Assembly (NCBI GenBank): GCA_023261405.1
Contig: JAHFOZ010000112.1
Span: 1 to 12,676 of the forward strand
From: Planctomycetota bacterium
Lineage (GTDB): Bacteria; Planctomycetota; MHYJ01; JACPRB01
Reading direction: 5' to 3'
Length of the DNA: 12,676 bases
The notes beneath the pieces were generated by a model. That model worked only from the letters and a program-made list of their open reading frames with translations. It was not told where the DNA came from and did not search any database. A program made the translations under genes and the position numbers. Within the stretch, counting starts at the first letter, position 1; each line of letters opens with the position of its first letter. Positions 1-6,948 of this stretch are shown here, piece by piece.

Positions 1-1
1 G

Positions 2-1438
2 AGCGTCGAGATCATGAAGGGGCTGCGCGACAAGTACGAGGCGCACCACCGCGTGCGCTACACGGACGAGGCGCTCGAGGCGTGCGTGGATCTCTCGAAC
101 CGCTACATCAACGGCCGCTTCCTGCCCGACAAGGCGATCGACGCGATGGACGAGGCGGGCGCCCGCGTCCGGCTCCAGTCCATGGTCTCCCCCCCGAACA
201 TCAAGGAGCTGGAGGAGGAGATCAAGAAGCTCGAGAAGGAAAAGGACGAGGCGATTTCGCTGCAGGAGTTCGAGCGCGCCGCGCAGATGCGCGACCGGGC
301 CATGCAGCTCAAGAAGAACAAGGACCGCATCCTCGGGGAGTGGCGCGAGCAGAACAAGGAATTCGACGGCGTGGTGGACGCCGAAGTGATCTCCCAGACC
401 GTCGCCATGATGACGGGCATCCCGCTCACGCGGATCGAAAAGAAGGAGGCGGAGCGGCTGCTGCACCTGGAGGAGGAGCTCCACCGGATCGTGGTGTCCC
501 AGGACGAGGCGGTCTCGGCCGTCGCGCGGGCCATCCGGCGCTCGCGGGCGGGGCTCAAGGACCCGCGCCGGCCGATCGGCTCGTTCATCTTCCTGGGCCC
601 CACCGGCGTGGGGAAGACGCTGATGGCGAAGGCCCTCGCGCGGATCATGTTCGGCGAGGAGAACGCGCTCATCACGATCGACATGTCGGAGTACATGGAG
701 AAGCACAACGTCTCCCGTCTCATCGGCGCGCCGCCGGGCTACGTGGGCTACGAGGAGGGCGGCCACCTCACGGAGAAGATCCGCCGCCGCCCCTACGCGG
801 TGGTCCTCTTCGACGAGATCGAGAAGGCGCACACGGACGTGTTCAACATGCTGCTGCAGATCATGGAGGAGGGCCGCCTCACGGACAGCTTCGGCCGGAA
901 CATCGACTTCAAGAACACGATCCTCATCATGACCTCGAACATCGGGGCGGACGTGCTCAAGAACCAGACGACGCTCGGGTTCAAGAAGGTGACCATCGAC
1001 GGGACCTACCAGGCGATGAAGGAACTCCTCACGAAGGAGGTGGAGAAGCACTTCCGGCCGGAGTTCCTGAACCGCCTCGACGAGCTCATCGTGTTCCGCC
1101 CGCTGACCCGGGTGGACCTCCAGACGATCATCCATCTGGAGATGAAGTCGGTGGAGGCGCGCGTCCAGAAGAAGGGCGTGAAGATCAGCCTGACCCCCGA
1201 GTCTCTCGACTACCTGATCGACCAGGGATTCAACCCCGACTTCGGCGCCCGGCCGCTCCGGCGGGCCATCGAGCGCCTGGTGGAGGACCCGCTCTCCGAG
1301 GGGCTGCTCCGCGGCGAGTTCAAGGACGCCAAGGAGATCAAGATCAGCCTCAAGGACAAGCACCTCTTCTTCGAGCCCGTGGAGGGCGGCGGCAAGAAGG
1401 AAGTCAACGCGGGCACCGAGGGCGGCGCCAAGCGTTAG
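2..1438 (+). CDS. clpC: ClpC-type AAA+ protease ATPase subunit, C-terminal part (5' end outside window)
   Basis: This is the C-terminal part of an ATP-dependent unfoldase that feeds substrates to the ClpP peptidase in the cytoplasm. The reading frame is already open at base 2 (S-V-E-I-M-K-G-L-R-D-K-Y-E), which is an internal ClpC sequence, so the ATG at 14 is not the start. Visible in order are the end of the first AAA+ domain (F-L-P-D-K-A-I-D), a UVR-like coiled middle domain at about 205-330, and the complete second AAA+ domain. That domain shows Walker A GPTGVGKT at 596-619, the pore segment GYVGYEEGG, Walker B VVLFDEIEK, sensor-1 T-S-N, an L-G-F tripeptide at 974-982 where ClpC carries its ClpP-docking loop, and GARPLRR of sensor 2. 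The middle domain and the docking tripeptide favour ClpC over ClpB. The tail is short and Lys/Glu-rich. The stop codon lies inside the left copy of an inverted repeat. Domain 1 Walker motifs are not in the window. Confidence 0.95.
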   Translation, partial: SVEIMKGLRDKYEAHHRVRYTDEALEACVDLSNRYINGRFLPDKAIDAMDEAGARVRLQSMVSPPNIKELEEEIKKLEKEKDEAISLQEFERAAQMRDRAMQLKKNKDRILGEWREQNKEFDGVVDAEVISQTVAMMTGIPLTRIEKKEAERLLHLEEELHRIVVSQDEAVSAVARAIRRSRAGLKDPRRPIGSFIFLGPTGVGKTLMAKALARIMFGEENALITIDMSEYMEKHNVSRLIGAPPGYVGYEEGGHLTEKIRRRPYAVVLFDEIEKAHTDVFNMLLQIMEEGRLTDSFGRNIDFKNTILIMTSNIGADVLKNQTTLGFKKVTIDGTYQAMKELLTKEVEKHFRPEFLNRLDELIVFRPLTRVDLQTIIHLEMKSVEARVQKKGVKISLTPESLDYLIDQGFNPDFGARPLRRAIERLVEDPLSEGLLRGEFKDAKEIKISLKDKHLFFEPVEGGGKKEVNAGTEGGAKR

Positions 1439-1478
1439 GGGTTCGACGGCGTTGATACCCGGGCCGACCCGGGGTATC
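1437..1478 (+). repeat. Left copy of an inverted, hairpin-forming repeat; possible clpC terminator
   Basis: The copy starts AGGGGTTCGACGGC (1437-1450), continues GTT, and then forms a stem: 1454-1463 (GATACCCGGG) pairs with 1468-1478 (CCCGGGGTATC) around a CCGA loop, leaving one bulged G. A second copy lies on the minus strand at 1991-1933. The two match at 25 of 27 positions over the 5' part with one gap. The stem begins 15 bases after the clpC stop and could end the transcript, but there is no T run, so factor-independent termination is doubtful. Confidence 0.75.
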
Positions 1479-1501
1479 CGCGGGGACTGACCGCCCGCCC
1501 C

Positions 1502-1899
1502 TTACGGCCCAGGATCGAGCTGGCTGTTCACGGCGGCCAGGAGCTCCGCGCGTCGGAACGGGCGCCCGATCGCCGCGCCGCCGTCCGCGCTTCGTCCCCC
1601 GTCCCGGAGGCGCACCAGGCGAAGGCCCGGCCGAAGGGCCGCCAGCCTGGCCGGGTCGCCTCCCTCCCCGCCGAGAGCAGCCTCTCCCCGGCGATCACAA
1701 GGTCCAGCGGCGCTTCCATCCCAGCCACGATCGAGAGCAGTTCCCGCACGCGATCCGCCTCCAGGACGAGGAAGCCCTCCTCCTGCAGGACGGCGCGGAG
1801 CAAGCTCCGGACCGTGGCCGAAGGCTCCGCCACGAGGATGGTGCGACGGCACCCCGCTTCCCCGGCCTGTGCACCGGCCCCCGCTCGTTCTTCCCTCAT
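1502..1899 (-). pseudogene. Degenerate receiver-domain protein, frameshifted
   Basis: Two overlapping minus-strand frames each hold half of a CheY-like receiver domain. The N-terminal half starts at ATG 1899 behind a GAGGTG ribosome site and reads TILVAEPSATVRSLL, then LDLVIAGERLL. The C-terminal half, in the other frame, reads LAALRPGLRLVRL, then IGRPFRRAELLAAV, and stops at 1502. One extra base in the G run opposite 1666-1669 would join them into a 132-residue single-domain protein. Receivers normally carry an Asp pair, a phosphoacceptor Asp and a Lys. Here the Asp pair is Ala-Glu, the acceptor position (about residue 71) is Gly, and the Lys before Pro-Phe is Arg. So even when repaired it could not be phosphorylated in the standard way. 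It may be a pseudo-receiver acting by binding alone, a decaying gene, or a real gene with a sequencing error. The gene sits between the two copies of an inverted repeat. Confidence 0.6.
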
Positions 1900-1932
1900 T
1901 CTTCACCTCGCCCTGGGGGTGACTCCACCTGA

Positions 1933-1991
1933 GATTCCCCGGGTTTCCCCACCAGTAGAGCAGCCCAGGGAATCAAGGCCGTCGAACCCCT
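1933..1991 (-). repeat. Right copy of the inverted, hairpin-forming repeat
   Basis: Read on the minus strand from 1991, the copy begins AGGGGTTCGACGGC, then CTT. It then forms a stem in which GATTCCCTGGG (1974-1964) pairs with CCCGGGGAATC (1943-1933) around a 20-base loop, with one T-G wobble. The left copy has GATACCC/GGGTATC where this copy has GATTCCC/GGGAATC, so both sides of the stem changed together. The copy lies about 34 bases upstream of the receiver gene ATG and could therefore be part of its leader or an operator. Confidence 0.7.
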
Positions 1992-2176
1992 CGGTCCCTC
2001 ATCCAGGGTCGGAAGAGAGCAAGGAACGGGCCAGAGGATTTTCTGTCGATTCCTCCGGCGGCCTGCAGATCCACGCACGGCACAGGCTTACGCCGGGCCC
2101 GTTCGGCCCTGCCAGAAATGTCGAGACGGCGCGCGTTGCCGCGACGGATTTGTCGCCGGGCGAAGGACGCACGCCG
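1992..2176. other. Intergenic stretch with no supported gene
   Basis: This stretch separates the right repeat copy from the valS promoter. I see only short chance-level hairpins, for example GGGCC/GGCCC at 2095-2109 and GCGAC/GTCGC at 2141-2156. Open frames that cross it show no ribosome site, no family resemblance and no steady third-position GC bias. It presumably holds the promoter of the minus-strand receiver gene, but I cannot identify one. Confidence 0.5.
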
Positions 2177-2204
2177 TTGACTTCCAGGGCGATTCCCCTA
2201 TAAT
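2177..2204 (+). promoter_or_regulatory. Sigma-70-type promoter of valS
   Basis: A -35 box TTGACT (2177-2182) and a perfect -10 box TATAAT (2199-2204) are separated by 16 bases. Transcription would start near 2211, giving a leader of about 50 bases before the valS ATG. The 11 bases TATAATGGCCC here recur exactly upstream of aroC. Confidence 0.8.
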
Positions 2205-2214
2205 GGCCCACCCG

Positions 2215-2253
2215 GGCGCAGGCCGCGGCGGTATCGCATGCCTGCGCCTTTTT
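2215..2253 (+). terminator. Terminator-like hairpin in the valS leader (possible attenuator)
   Basis: GGCGCAGGC (2215-2223) pairs perfectly with GCCTGCGCC (2240-2248) around a 16-base loop and is followed at once by five T residues (2249-2253). This is the form of an intrinsic terminator, yet it sits between the promoter and the valS start codon. It would begin only about four bases into the transcript. It could be an attenuator, a 5' stabilising hairpin, or chance in GC-rich DNA. No leader peptide rich in Val codons is seen. Confidence 0.5.
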
Positions 2254-2260
2254 CGTGCCT

Positions 2261-4888
2261 ATGGAATTCGCCACCAGCTTTGATCCCAGGGAAGCCGAGC
2301 CCCGCCTGTACAAGATGTGGGAAGAGGCGGGCCATTTCCGCGCCGACGCTGCGTCGACCCGCGAGCCGTACGCCATGGTCATCCCCCCCCCGAACGTCAC
2401 CGGCTCGCTCCACCTGGGCCACGCCCTGAACAACACGATCCAGGACATCCTCACCCGCATGAAGCGGATGGAGGGCTATGAGGTCCTCTATCTCCCCGGC
2501 ACCGACCACGCCGGGATCGCCACCCAGAACGTGGTGGAGAAGGACCTGAAGGCGACCGAGAAGAAGACCCGCTGGGACGTCGGCCGTGAGGAGTTCCTCA
2601 AGCGCGTCTGGAAATGGAAGGAGCAGTACGGCAACCAGATCCTCTACCAGCTGCGGCGGCTCGGCTGCAGCTGCGACTGGTCGCGCACCCGCTTCACCAT
2701 GGACGACGGCTACAGTCGCGCCATCCGCCACGTCTTCGTGTCGCTCTTCAAGAAGCGCCTGATCTACAAGGGCCTGGCGATCGTCAACTGGTGCCCCCAT
2801 GAACTCACGGCACTTTCCGACCTCGAGGTGGTGACCCGGCCCCAGAAGGGCAGCCTCTGGCACATCAAGTACCCGGTGAAGGAGCGGCCGGGGACCTTCG
2901 TGACCGTGGCCACGACGCGGCCCGAGACGATGCTGGGAGACACCGGCGTCGCCGTGCACCCGGACGATCCCCGGTACAAGGACCTCGTGGGCAAGTCGGT
3001 GACCCTCCCCCTCCTCGACCGCGAGATCCCGATCGTGGCGGACACGTTCGTGGACCCCAAGTTCGGCTCCGGCGCCGTGAAGGTCACCCCCGCCCATGAT
3101 GTCAACGACTTCGAGTGCGGGAAGCGCTGCGGCCTCAAGGCGATCACGGTCCTGGACGGAAAGGGCGCGATGACCGACGCGGCCGGGCCCTACCGGGGAC
3201 TCGACCGCTTCGAATGCCGCAAGCGCGTGGTGGCCGACCTCGAGACACAGGGCCTTCTCGACCGGGTCGAGGAGCACGAAGTCCCGCTGGGCCACTGCTA
3301 TCGCTGCGACGCCGTCATCGAGCCGAATCTTTCCGAGCAGTGGTTCGTGGCCATGAAGGACCTCGCCGCCCCGGCCATTGCCGCCGTGAAGAGCGGCCAG
3401 GTCCGCTTCCGCCCCGACCGCTGGAGCAAGGTCTACCTCGACTGGATGGAGAATATCCGCGACTGGTGCATCTCGCGCCAGATCTGGTGGGGCCACCGCA
3501 TCCCGGTGTGGTATTGCCCGAAAGGCCATGCCACCGCCGCCACGGAGACCCCGGCCGCCTGCGCCGCCTGCGGGGACGCCGCCCTCGCGCAGGACGAGGA
3601 CGTCCTGGACACCTGGTTCTCGAGCGCGCTCTGGCCCTTCGCCACGCTCGGCTGGCCCGACGAGACGCCCGACCTCGAGAAGTTCTATCCCACGCAGGTG
3701 CTCGTAACGAGCCGCGACATCATCAACCTCTGGGTGGGGCGGATGATCGTGAGCGGCCTCGAGTTCCGGGGCGAGAAGCCCTTCAGCGACGTCATCATCC
3801 ACGCCACGCTCATGGACGACGAGGGCCGGCGCATGTCCAAGAGCAAGGGGACGGGCGTGGACCCCCTCGAGGCCATCGACGCCCACGGGGCCGACCCTCT
3901 GCGCTTCGCGCTCGCGCTCATCTCCACCGGCACGCAGGACTTCAAGTTCGGGAAGAGGTTCTCGAAAGAGCGCATCGAGATGTCCCGGAACTTCGTGACG
4001 AAGCTCTGGAACGCCTCGCGCTACGTGGCCTCGAAGATCCCGGCCGCCGACGCCAAGGCTCCCCTCGAGCGGCGCCAGGACGAGGACCGCTGGATCCTCA
4101 GCCGCCTCTCGACCACGATCGCTCGCGTCACCGACGCGCTCGACCGCTACGAGTTCGGCGAGGCGGCGGAGGCCCTCTACAAGTTCGTGTGGGACGACTT
4201 CTGCGACTGGTATATCGAGCTCTCCAAGCGCCGCACCGACGACCCCGTGGTGCAGGGGACGCTCGCCTCGGTGCTCGACAAGACGCTCCGGGTGCTCCAC
4301 CCCTTCATCCCCTTCGTCACCGAGGAGATCTGGCAGAAGCTGGGGCGGAAGCAGTCCCTGATGACCTGCGCCTGGCCGGACGCGGGGGAAGCCGACCGCG
4401 ACGCCGCGCTGGAGTCGCGCATGGACCTGGTCTTCGAGGCCGTGCGGGCGGTCCGCGAGATCCGGAACCGGAACGCGATCCCGCCGAAGACGCCCCTCGC
4501 GGCCGTGCTCTCCGCCAAGGACGAGGCCACGGCCGCGCTCCTCCGCGCCGGGGCGGACATCGTGCGCTCGCAGGCCAACGTGGACGAGGTCTCCGTGGGA
4601 ATCGGCCTGCCGAAGCCGAAGTTCGCCGGTGCGGTCGCCTGCGGCGCGTTCGCGGTCTACGTCCCGCTCGAGGGCAAGATCGACGTGAAGGCCGAGGTCG
4701 AGCGTTCGAAGAAGGAACTCGAGAACGCCCGCGGCCAGGCCGCGCAGGCGGAGAAGCAGCTCGGCAACGAGGAATTCCGGAAGCGCAAGCCGGAAATGGC
4801 CGCGGAGATCGCGGGCAAGCTGGAGGCGCTCCGGGCCAAGGCCGCCGAGCTCGAGGCGCACCTCCGGGAACTCGGGGGATCCCCGTGA
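2261..4888 (+). CDS. valS: Valyl-tRNA synthetase
   Basis: This class I aminoacyl-tRNA synthetase charges tRNA-Val in the cytoplasm. The sequence shows a Rossmann catalytic core with HIGH motif HLGH at about residues 51-54 inside PPNVTGSLHLGH. The CP1 editing domain is marked by TTRPETMLGDTGVAVHP. The block DWCISRQIWWGHRIPVW follows, with a nearby Cys/His cluster. The KMSKS motif appears as RMSKS at about 524-528. The anticodon-binding domain contains FCDWYIELSK. A C-terminal coiled coil, rich in Lys, Glu and Ala, closes the protein as usual for ValS. The 875-residue length is normal. I chose the ATG at 2261 because family members start close to the E-x-x-x-x-F/Y-D-P segment. GTG 2255 would add two residues. 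No Shine-Dalgarno sequence precedes either start. The stop overlaps the next gene's start codon. Confidence 0.97.
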   Translation: MEFATSFDPREAEPRLYKMWEEAGHFRADAASTREPYAMVIPPPNVTGSLHLGHALNNTIQDILTRMKRMEGYEVLYLPGTDHAGIATQNVVEKDLKATEKKTRWDVGREEFLKRVWKWKEQYGNQILYQLRRLGCSCDWSRTRFTMDDGYSRAIRHVFVSLFKKRLIYKGLAIVNWCPHELTALSDLEVVTRPQKGSLWHIKYPVKERPGTFVTVATTRPETMLGDTGVAVHPDDPRYKDLVGKSVTLPLLDREIPIVADTFVDPKFGSGAVKVTPAHDVNDFECGKRCGLKAITVLDGKGAMTDAAGPYRGLDRFECRKRVVADLETQGLLDRVEEHEVPLGHCYRCDAVIEPNLSEQWFVAMKDLAAPAIAAVKSGQVRFRPDRWSKVYLDWMENIRDWCISRQIWWGHRIPVWYCPKGHATAATETPAACAACGDAALAQDEDVLDTWFSSALWPFATLGWPDETPDLEKFYPTQVLVTSRDIINLWVGRMIVSGLEFRGEKPFSDVIIHATLMDDEGRRMSKSKGTGVDPLEAIDAHGADPLRFALALISTGTQDFKFGKRFSKERIEMSRNFVTKLWNASRYVASKIPAADAKAPLERRQDEDRWILSRLSTTIARVTDALDRYEFGEAAEALYKFVWDDFCDWYIELSKRRTDDPVVQGTLASVLDKTLRVLHPFIPFVTEEIWQKLGRKQSLMTCAWPDAGEADRDAALESRMDLVFEAVRAVREIRNRNAIPPKTPLAAVLSAKDEATAALLRAGADIVRSQANVDEVSVGIGLPKPKFAGAVACGAFAVYVPLEGKIDVKAEVERSKKELENARGQAAQAEKQLGNEEFRKRKPEMAAEIAGKLEALRAKAAELEAHLRELGGSP

Positions 4889-5349
4889 AGCTGAGCGAGC
4901 TCCTCCGGGAGGGACAGATCCTCACCGGCTTCCGCGCGAAGGACCGCTGGGAGACGATCGGCCTGCTGGCGGAGCTCCTGGCCTCGCAGGGGCGGCTCGC
5001 CCCCGAGCAACGCGCACCCGTGCTGGATGCCCTCCTGGCGCGCGAGAAGATCGCCTCCACCGGCCTCGAGCACGGCGTGGCGCTCCCCCATGCACCGGTG
5101 GAAATCCTCGAGGAGACGCTGGCCGTGCTGGCGGTCTCCCCGGAAGGCATCCCGTTCCAGTCGGCCGACGGCCAGCCCGCGAGGATCGTGGCGCTCCTGG
5201 CCTTCCCCCGCCGCCGCACCCACGAGCATTCCGCCCTGCTCGCCTCCACGGCGCGACTCCTCTCCTACGAGGACACCCGCGAGGCCCTTCTCCGCGTCCA
5301 CAGCCCGCGCGAAGCCCTCCAGGCCGTCCGCGACGCCGAGCGGGCGTAG
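4885..5349 (+). CDS. ptsN: PTS EIIA-type (fructose/nitrogen class) phosphocarrier domain protein
   Basis: This single-domain EIIA protein of the fructose/mannitol/Ntr family has 154 residues, the usual size for PtsN. The signature G-V-A-L-P-H-A places the phosphorylated His at about residue 69. The N-terminal LSELL and the later E-x-x-L-A-V-L-A-V-S segment also fit the family. Members accept phosphate from HPr and mostly regulate potassium transport, nitrogen or sigma-54-linked functions rather than move sugar. No EI, HPr or permease domain is in the window, so the regulatory PtsN role is inferred. The GTG start at 4885 overlaps the valS TGA as GTGA, behind a GGGGGA stretch, so translation is probably coupled to valS. 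A hairpin follows the stop. Confidence 0.88.
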   Translation: MKLSELLREGQILTGFRAKDRWETIGLLAELLASQGRLAPEQRAPVLDALLAREKIASTGLEHGVALPHAPVEILEETLAVLAVSPEGIPFQSADGQPARIVALLAFPRRRTHEHSALLASTARLLSYEDTREALLRVHSPREALQAVRDAERA

Positions 5350-5359
5350 GGAGATCCTC

Positions 5360-5387
5360 GTTTCCCATCCTCCCGACCCGGGGAAAC
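5360..5387 (+). terminator. Possible terminator hairpin after the EIIA gene
   Basis: GTTTCCC (5360-5366) pairs with GGGAAAC (5381-5387) around a 14-base loop, ten bases after the ptsN stop. There is no following T run, so this is a weak candidate for the end of the valS-ptsN transcript. Confidence 0.35.
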
Positions 5388-5465
5388 CTTGCACAATCTC
5401 CATGGAAGCAGGACCTGGCGATTTTTCGCGAGCGGCACTCCCCCTTCTGTCGAGCGAGGCGCAGC

Positions 5466-5770
5466 ATGAGCGCGATCCTGGCGACCCTGGCTCTCGGGCT
5501 TTCCCCGTGGACAAGATGTTTCCGCTCGCGGCGGACCTGCGCACGAACGGCCTGGGCACGGCCAAGGCCATTTTCAGCGCGCTGCTCCCGAAATCCACTC
5601 CGACGACCCGGGACGCCAAACTGCTCTACAACGAGCGCCTCGCGCGGATCGACAAGACGTTCCCCGTGACCAGCGACAAGGAGAAGACCATCAACACCGA
5701 AGCCTGCGCGGTCCTGAAATCCGCGGCCAAGGGCCTCTTCGACCGCGACCTGACGGGCGAAAAGAAATAG
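5466..5770 (+). CDS. Small protein of unknown function; 5' part possibly frameshifted
   Basis: I do not recognise this family. The frame ending at 5770 has very strong third-position GC bias from about 5507 on. Within it, starts at GTG 5507 or ATG 5516 would give 84-87 residues (MFPLAADLRTNG at the N-terminus, Lys-rich C-terminus). Neither has a clear ribosome site. A better start lies in another frame: ATG 5466, preceded by GAGG six bases upstream, reads MSAILATLALGLSP, a short hydrophobic, signal-like start. One extra C in the run at 5503-5506 would fuse it in frame to VDKMFPLAADL and give about 101 residues. So either the gene is short with an internal start, or one base is missing. The mature part has no Cys and is mixed helical in appearance. 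It stands alone between ptsN and a convergent gene. Confidence 0.5.
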
Positions 5771-5821
5771 GGGCCTACGCCCTGCCGCGAGCCCGTCGTC
5801 CCTGCGGCCGGGCGATCCGGG
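5771..5821. terminator. Short convergent intergenic gap with weak hairpins
   Basis: Two genes converge here. GGGC/GCCC (5771-5782) and GCCGC/GCGGC (5784-5808) can form small stems that might act from both sides. Neither has a T run, and support is weak. Confidence 0.25.
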
Positions 5822-6787
5822 CTAGAAATCCCAGCCGAAGACCAGGAACATCTTCAGGCGCTTCGACTCTCCGGTGCAGCCCCACATGGGCTCGATGTCG
5901 ACGTGAGCCTTCGGGATCGGGCGATACTGGATCGACGGGCCGAGGTGGATCTCGCGCTCTCGCGCGGCGGTCGTCGAATCCTCGCGCTCCGTCGTGTAGG
6001 CCCCCTCGGCCGAGATCCCCACCGAGAACTTCGTGTCCGAGATCGTGTGGGAGAGCCCGAGGGTCACCTTGAATTCCTCGGTCCGGTCCTTGAAGCCCGC
6101 AAGCTCTCGCTCGTAGACGAGATTGGCTCCCCAGTGGAAGCCGGCCACGATCTCGCCGCCCAGGAGGAGCTTTGGCTCGATCGAGGCCTCGGCGTCGTTG
6201 AACAGGATGTACTCGAAGTAGAGGGTCGGGTTCCCGAAGATCTCGCCCCAGTCCGCAAGGGCGTACCGCAACTCGCCGGACCAGGCGCGGAAATCGAGGG
6301 TGTTCGCGGTAGACGCTTCGCCGTTCAGCCTCTCCTTGTAGACCGTGTGGTAGTAGATGTCGAGCTGGAAACGGTCGCCGAGGCCGAACTCGAACTCCTC
6401 CCGGAGGCGGACCTCGTTCCGCTTGCCGCCCTTCTTCGGGATCCTGATCTCGAGCCACTGCTCGAACTCGATGCCCCCGGGCGGCTGCTGGAGGTAGACG
6501 CGCGTCGCGGGCCAGCGACGGTGCTGGGTCCATTCCGGCTGTCGGTAGGCCCCGACACGGTCTTCCTCGGCGTATTTCTCGGCCTTCACGTAGATGACCT
6601 GCTCGCGACCGACCAGCTTCTTGCCAGGGTCCGTCTGGTCCTTCGGATCCTGGGCCTGAGCGGGATTGACGACCTGGTCTCCTTCGAGTTCGAAGGGGAC
6701 GACGTCGAAGCTGAGATGAACGGGGATCTCGTCGTCCCCGGCCCGGGCCAGGGTTACGGCAAGAAAAAGGTCGAGCAGCACGTGCAT
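5822..6787 (-). CDS. Putative outer-membrane beta-barrel protein
   Basis: The 321-residue product starts with a short hydrophobic segment (MHVLLDLFLAVTLARA) that fits a Sec signal peptide with cleavage after A-R-A. The body alternates polar and hydrophobic or aromatic residues in strand-like blocks, for example FQLDIYYHTVYK, LYFEYILF and FHWGANLVYE, with charged turns between. The last residues are FLVFGWDF. A C-terminal Phe after alternating hydrophobics is the usual signal for outer-membrane barrel assembly. No specific porin family is recognisable, so transport or adhesion roles are open. An AGGAGA ribosome site precedes the ATG at 6787. A consensus sigma-54 promoter lies upstream, so expression probably depends on an enhancer-binding activator not present here. 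The gene is separated from the upstream isomerase gene by about 200 bases and seems to be its own unit. Confidence 0.75.
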   Translation of the reverse strand: MHVLLDLFLAVTLARAGDDEIPVHLSFDVVPFELEGDQVVNPAQAQDPKDQTDPGKKLVGREQVIYVKAEKYAEEDRVGAYRQPEWTQHRRWPATRVYLQQPPGGIEFEQWLEIRIPKKGGKRNEVRLREEFEFGLGDRFQLDIYYHTVYKERLNGEASTANTLDFRAWSGELRYALADWGEIFGNPTLYFEYILFNDAEASIEPKLLLGGEIVAGFHWGANLVYERELAGFKDRTEEFKVTLGLSHTISDTKFSVGISAEGAYTTEREDSTTAAREREIHLGPSIQYRPIPKAHVDIEPMWGCTGESKRLKMFLVFGWDF

Positions 6788-6865
6788 GAGCGGATCTCCT
6801 GTCAGGCTTGAGGTACCCTTCCGACCCGGCCACCCAATTCCCCCGGAACCGGACGCCAGTAGCCC

Positions 6866-6880
6866 GCAAGGGGCGTGCCA
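6866..6880 (-). promoter_or_regulatory. Sigma-54 (-24/-12) promoter of the beta-barrel gene
   Basis: On the minus strand the sequence reads TGGCACGCCCCTTGC. This matches the sigma-54 consensus TGGCACG-N4-TTGC at every fixed position with correct spacing. The start of transcription would fall near 6854, leaving a leader of about 67 bases before the ATG at 6787. It lies between genes, on the correct strand and upstream of a signal-peptide protein. Confidence 0.75.
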
Positions 6881-6888
6881 GCGGGGTC

Positions 6889-6911
6889 GCTACGAGGGGG
6901 ACTTGCTACGA
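6889..6911. repeat. Direct repeat GCTACGA upstream of the sigma-54 promoter
   Basis: GCTACGA occurs at 6889-6895 and again at 6905-6911, a 16-base period, just upstream of the -24 box. It could be a pair of protein-binding half-sites. It is closer to the promoter than typical sigma-54 enhancer sites, so the role is uncertain. Confidence 0.3.
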
Positions 6912-6948
6912 AATGAGCAGGGGATGACTACTCTTGCGACACTGCAGC

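Noticed and set aside
1437..1450. Integron attC site at the clpC stop (GTTAGGG resemblance)
   Set aside because: The core does not end in a pyrimidine as attC needs, and no matching inverse core with proper spacing is seen.
2085..2120. tRNA-like T-arm (GTTCGGCCC)
   Set aside because: No acceptor stem, anticodon arm or D-arm can be assembled around it.
1814..2203. Plus-strand open frame upstream of valS
   Set aside because: It has no ribosome site or recognisable domain, overlaps the receiver gene, and ends inside the valS promoter.
2238..2429. Possible leader peptide starting inside the valS leader hairpin
   Set aside because: It runs far into valS in another frame, has no ribosome site and no run of Val codons that would suit attenuation.
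2198..4861. 887-codon open frame on the minus strand opposite valS
   Set aside because: It is an antisense frame kept open by strong GC bias. The product is low-complexity (Arg, Leu, Gly, His, Glu), has no family motifs, and lies opposite an unmistakable valS.
5903..6811. Plus-strand open frame opposite the beta-barrel gene
   Set aside because: The minus strand has the ribosome site, signal peptide, strand pattern and terminal Phe. The plus-strand product is charged low-complexity sequence.
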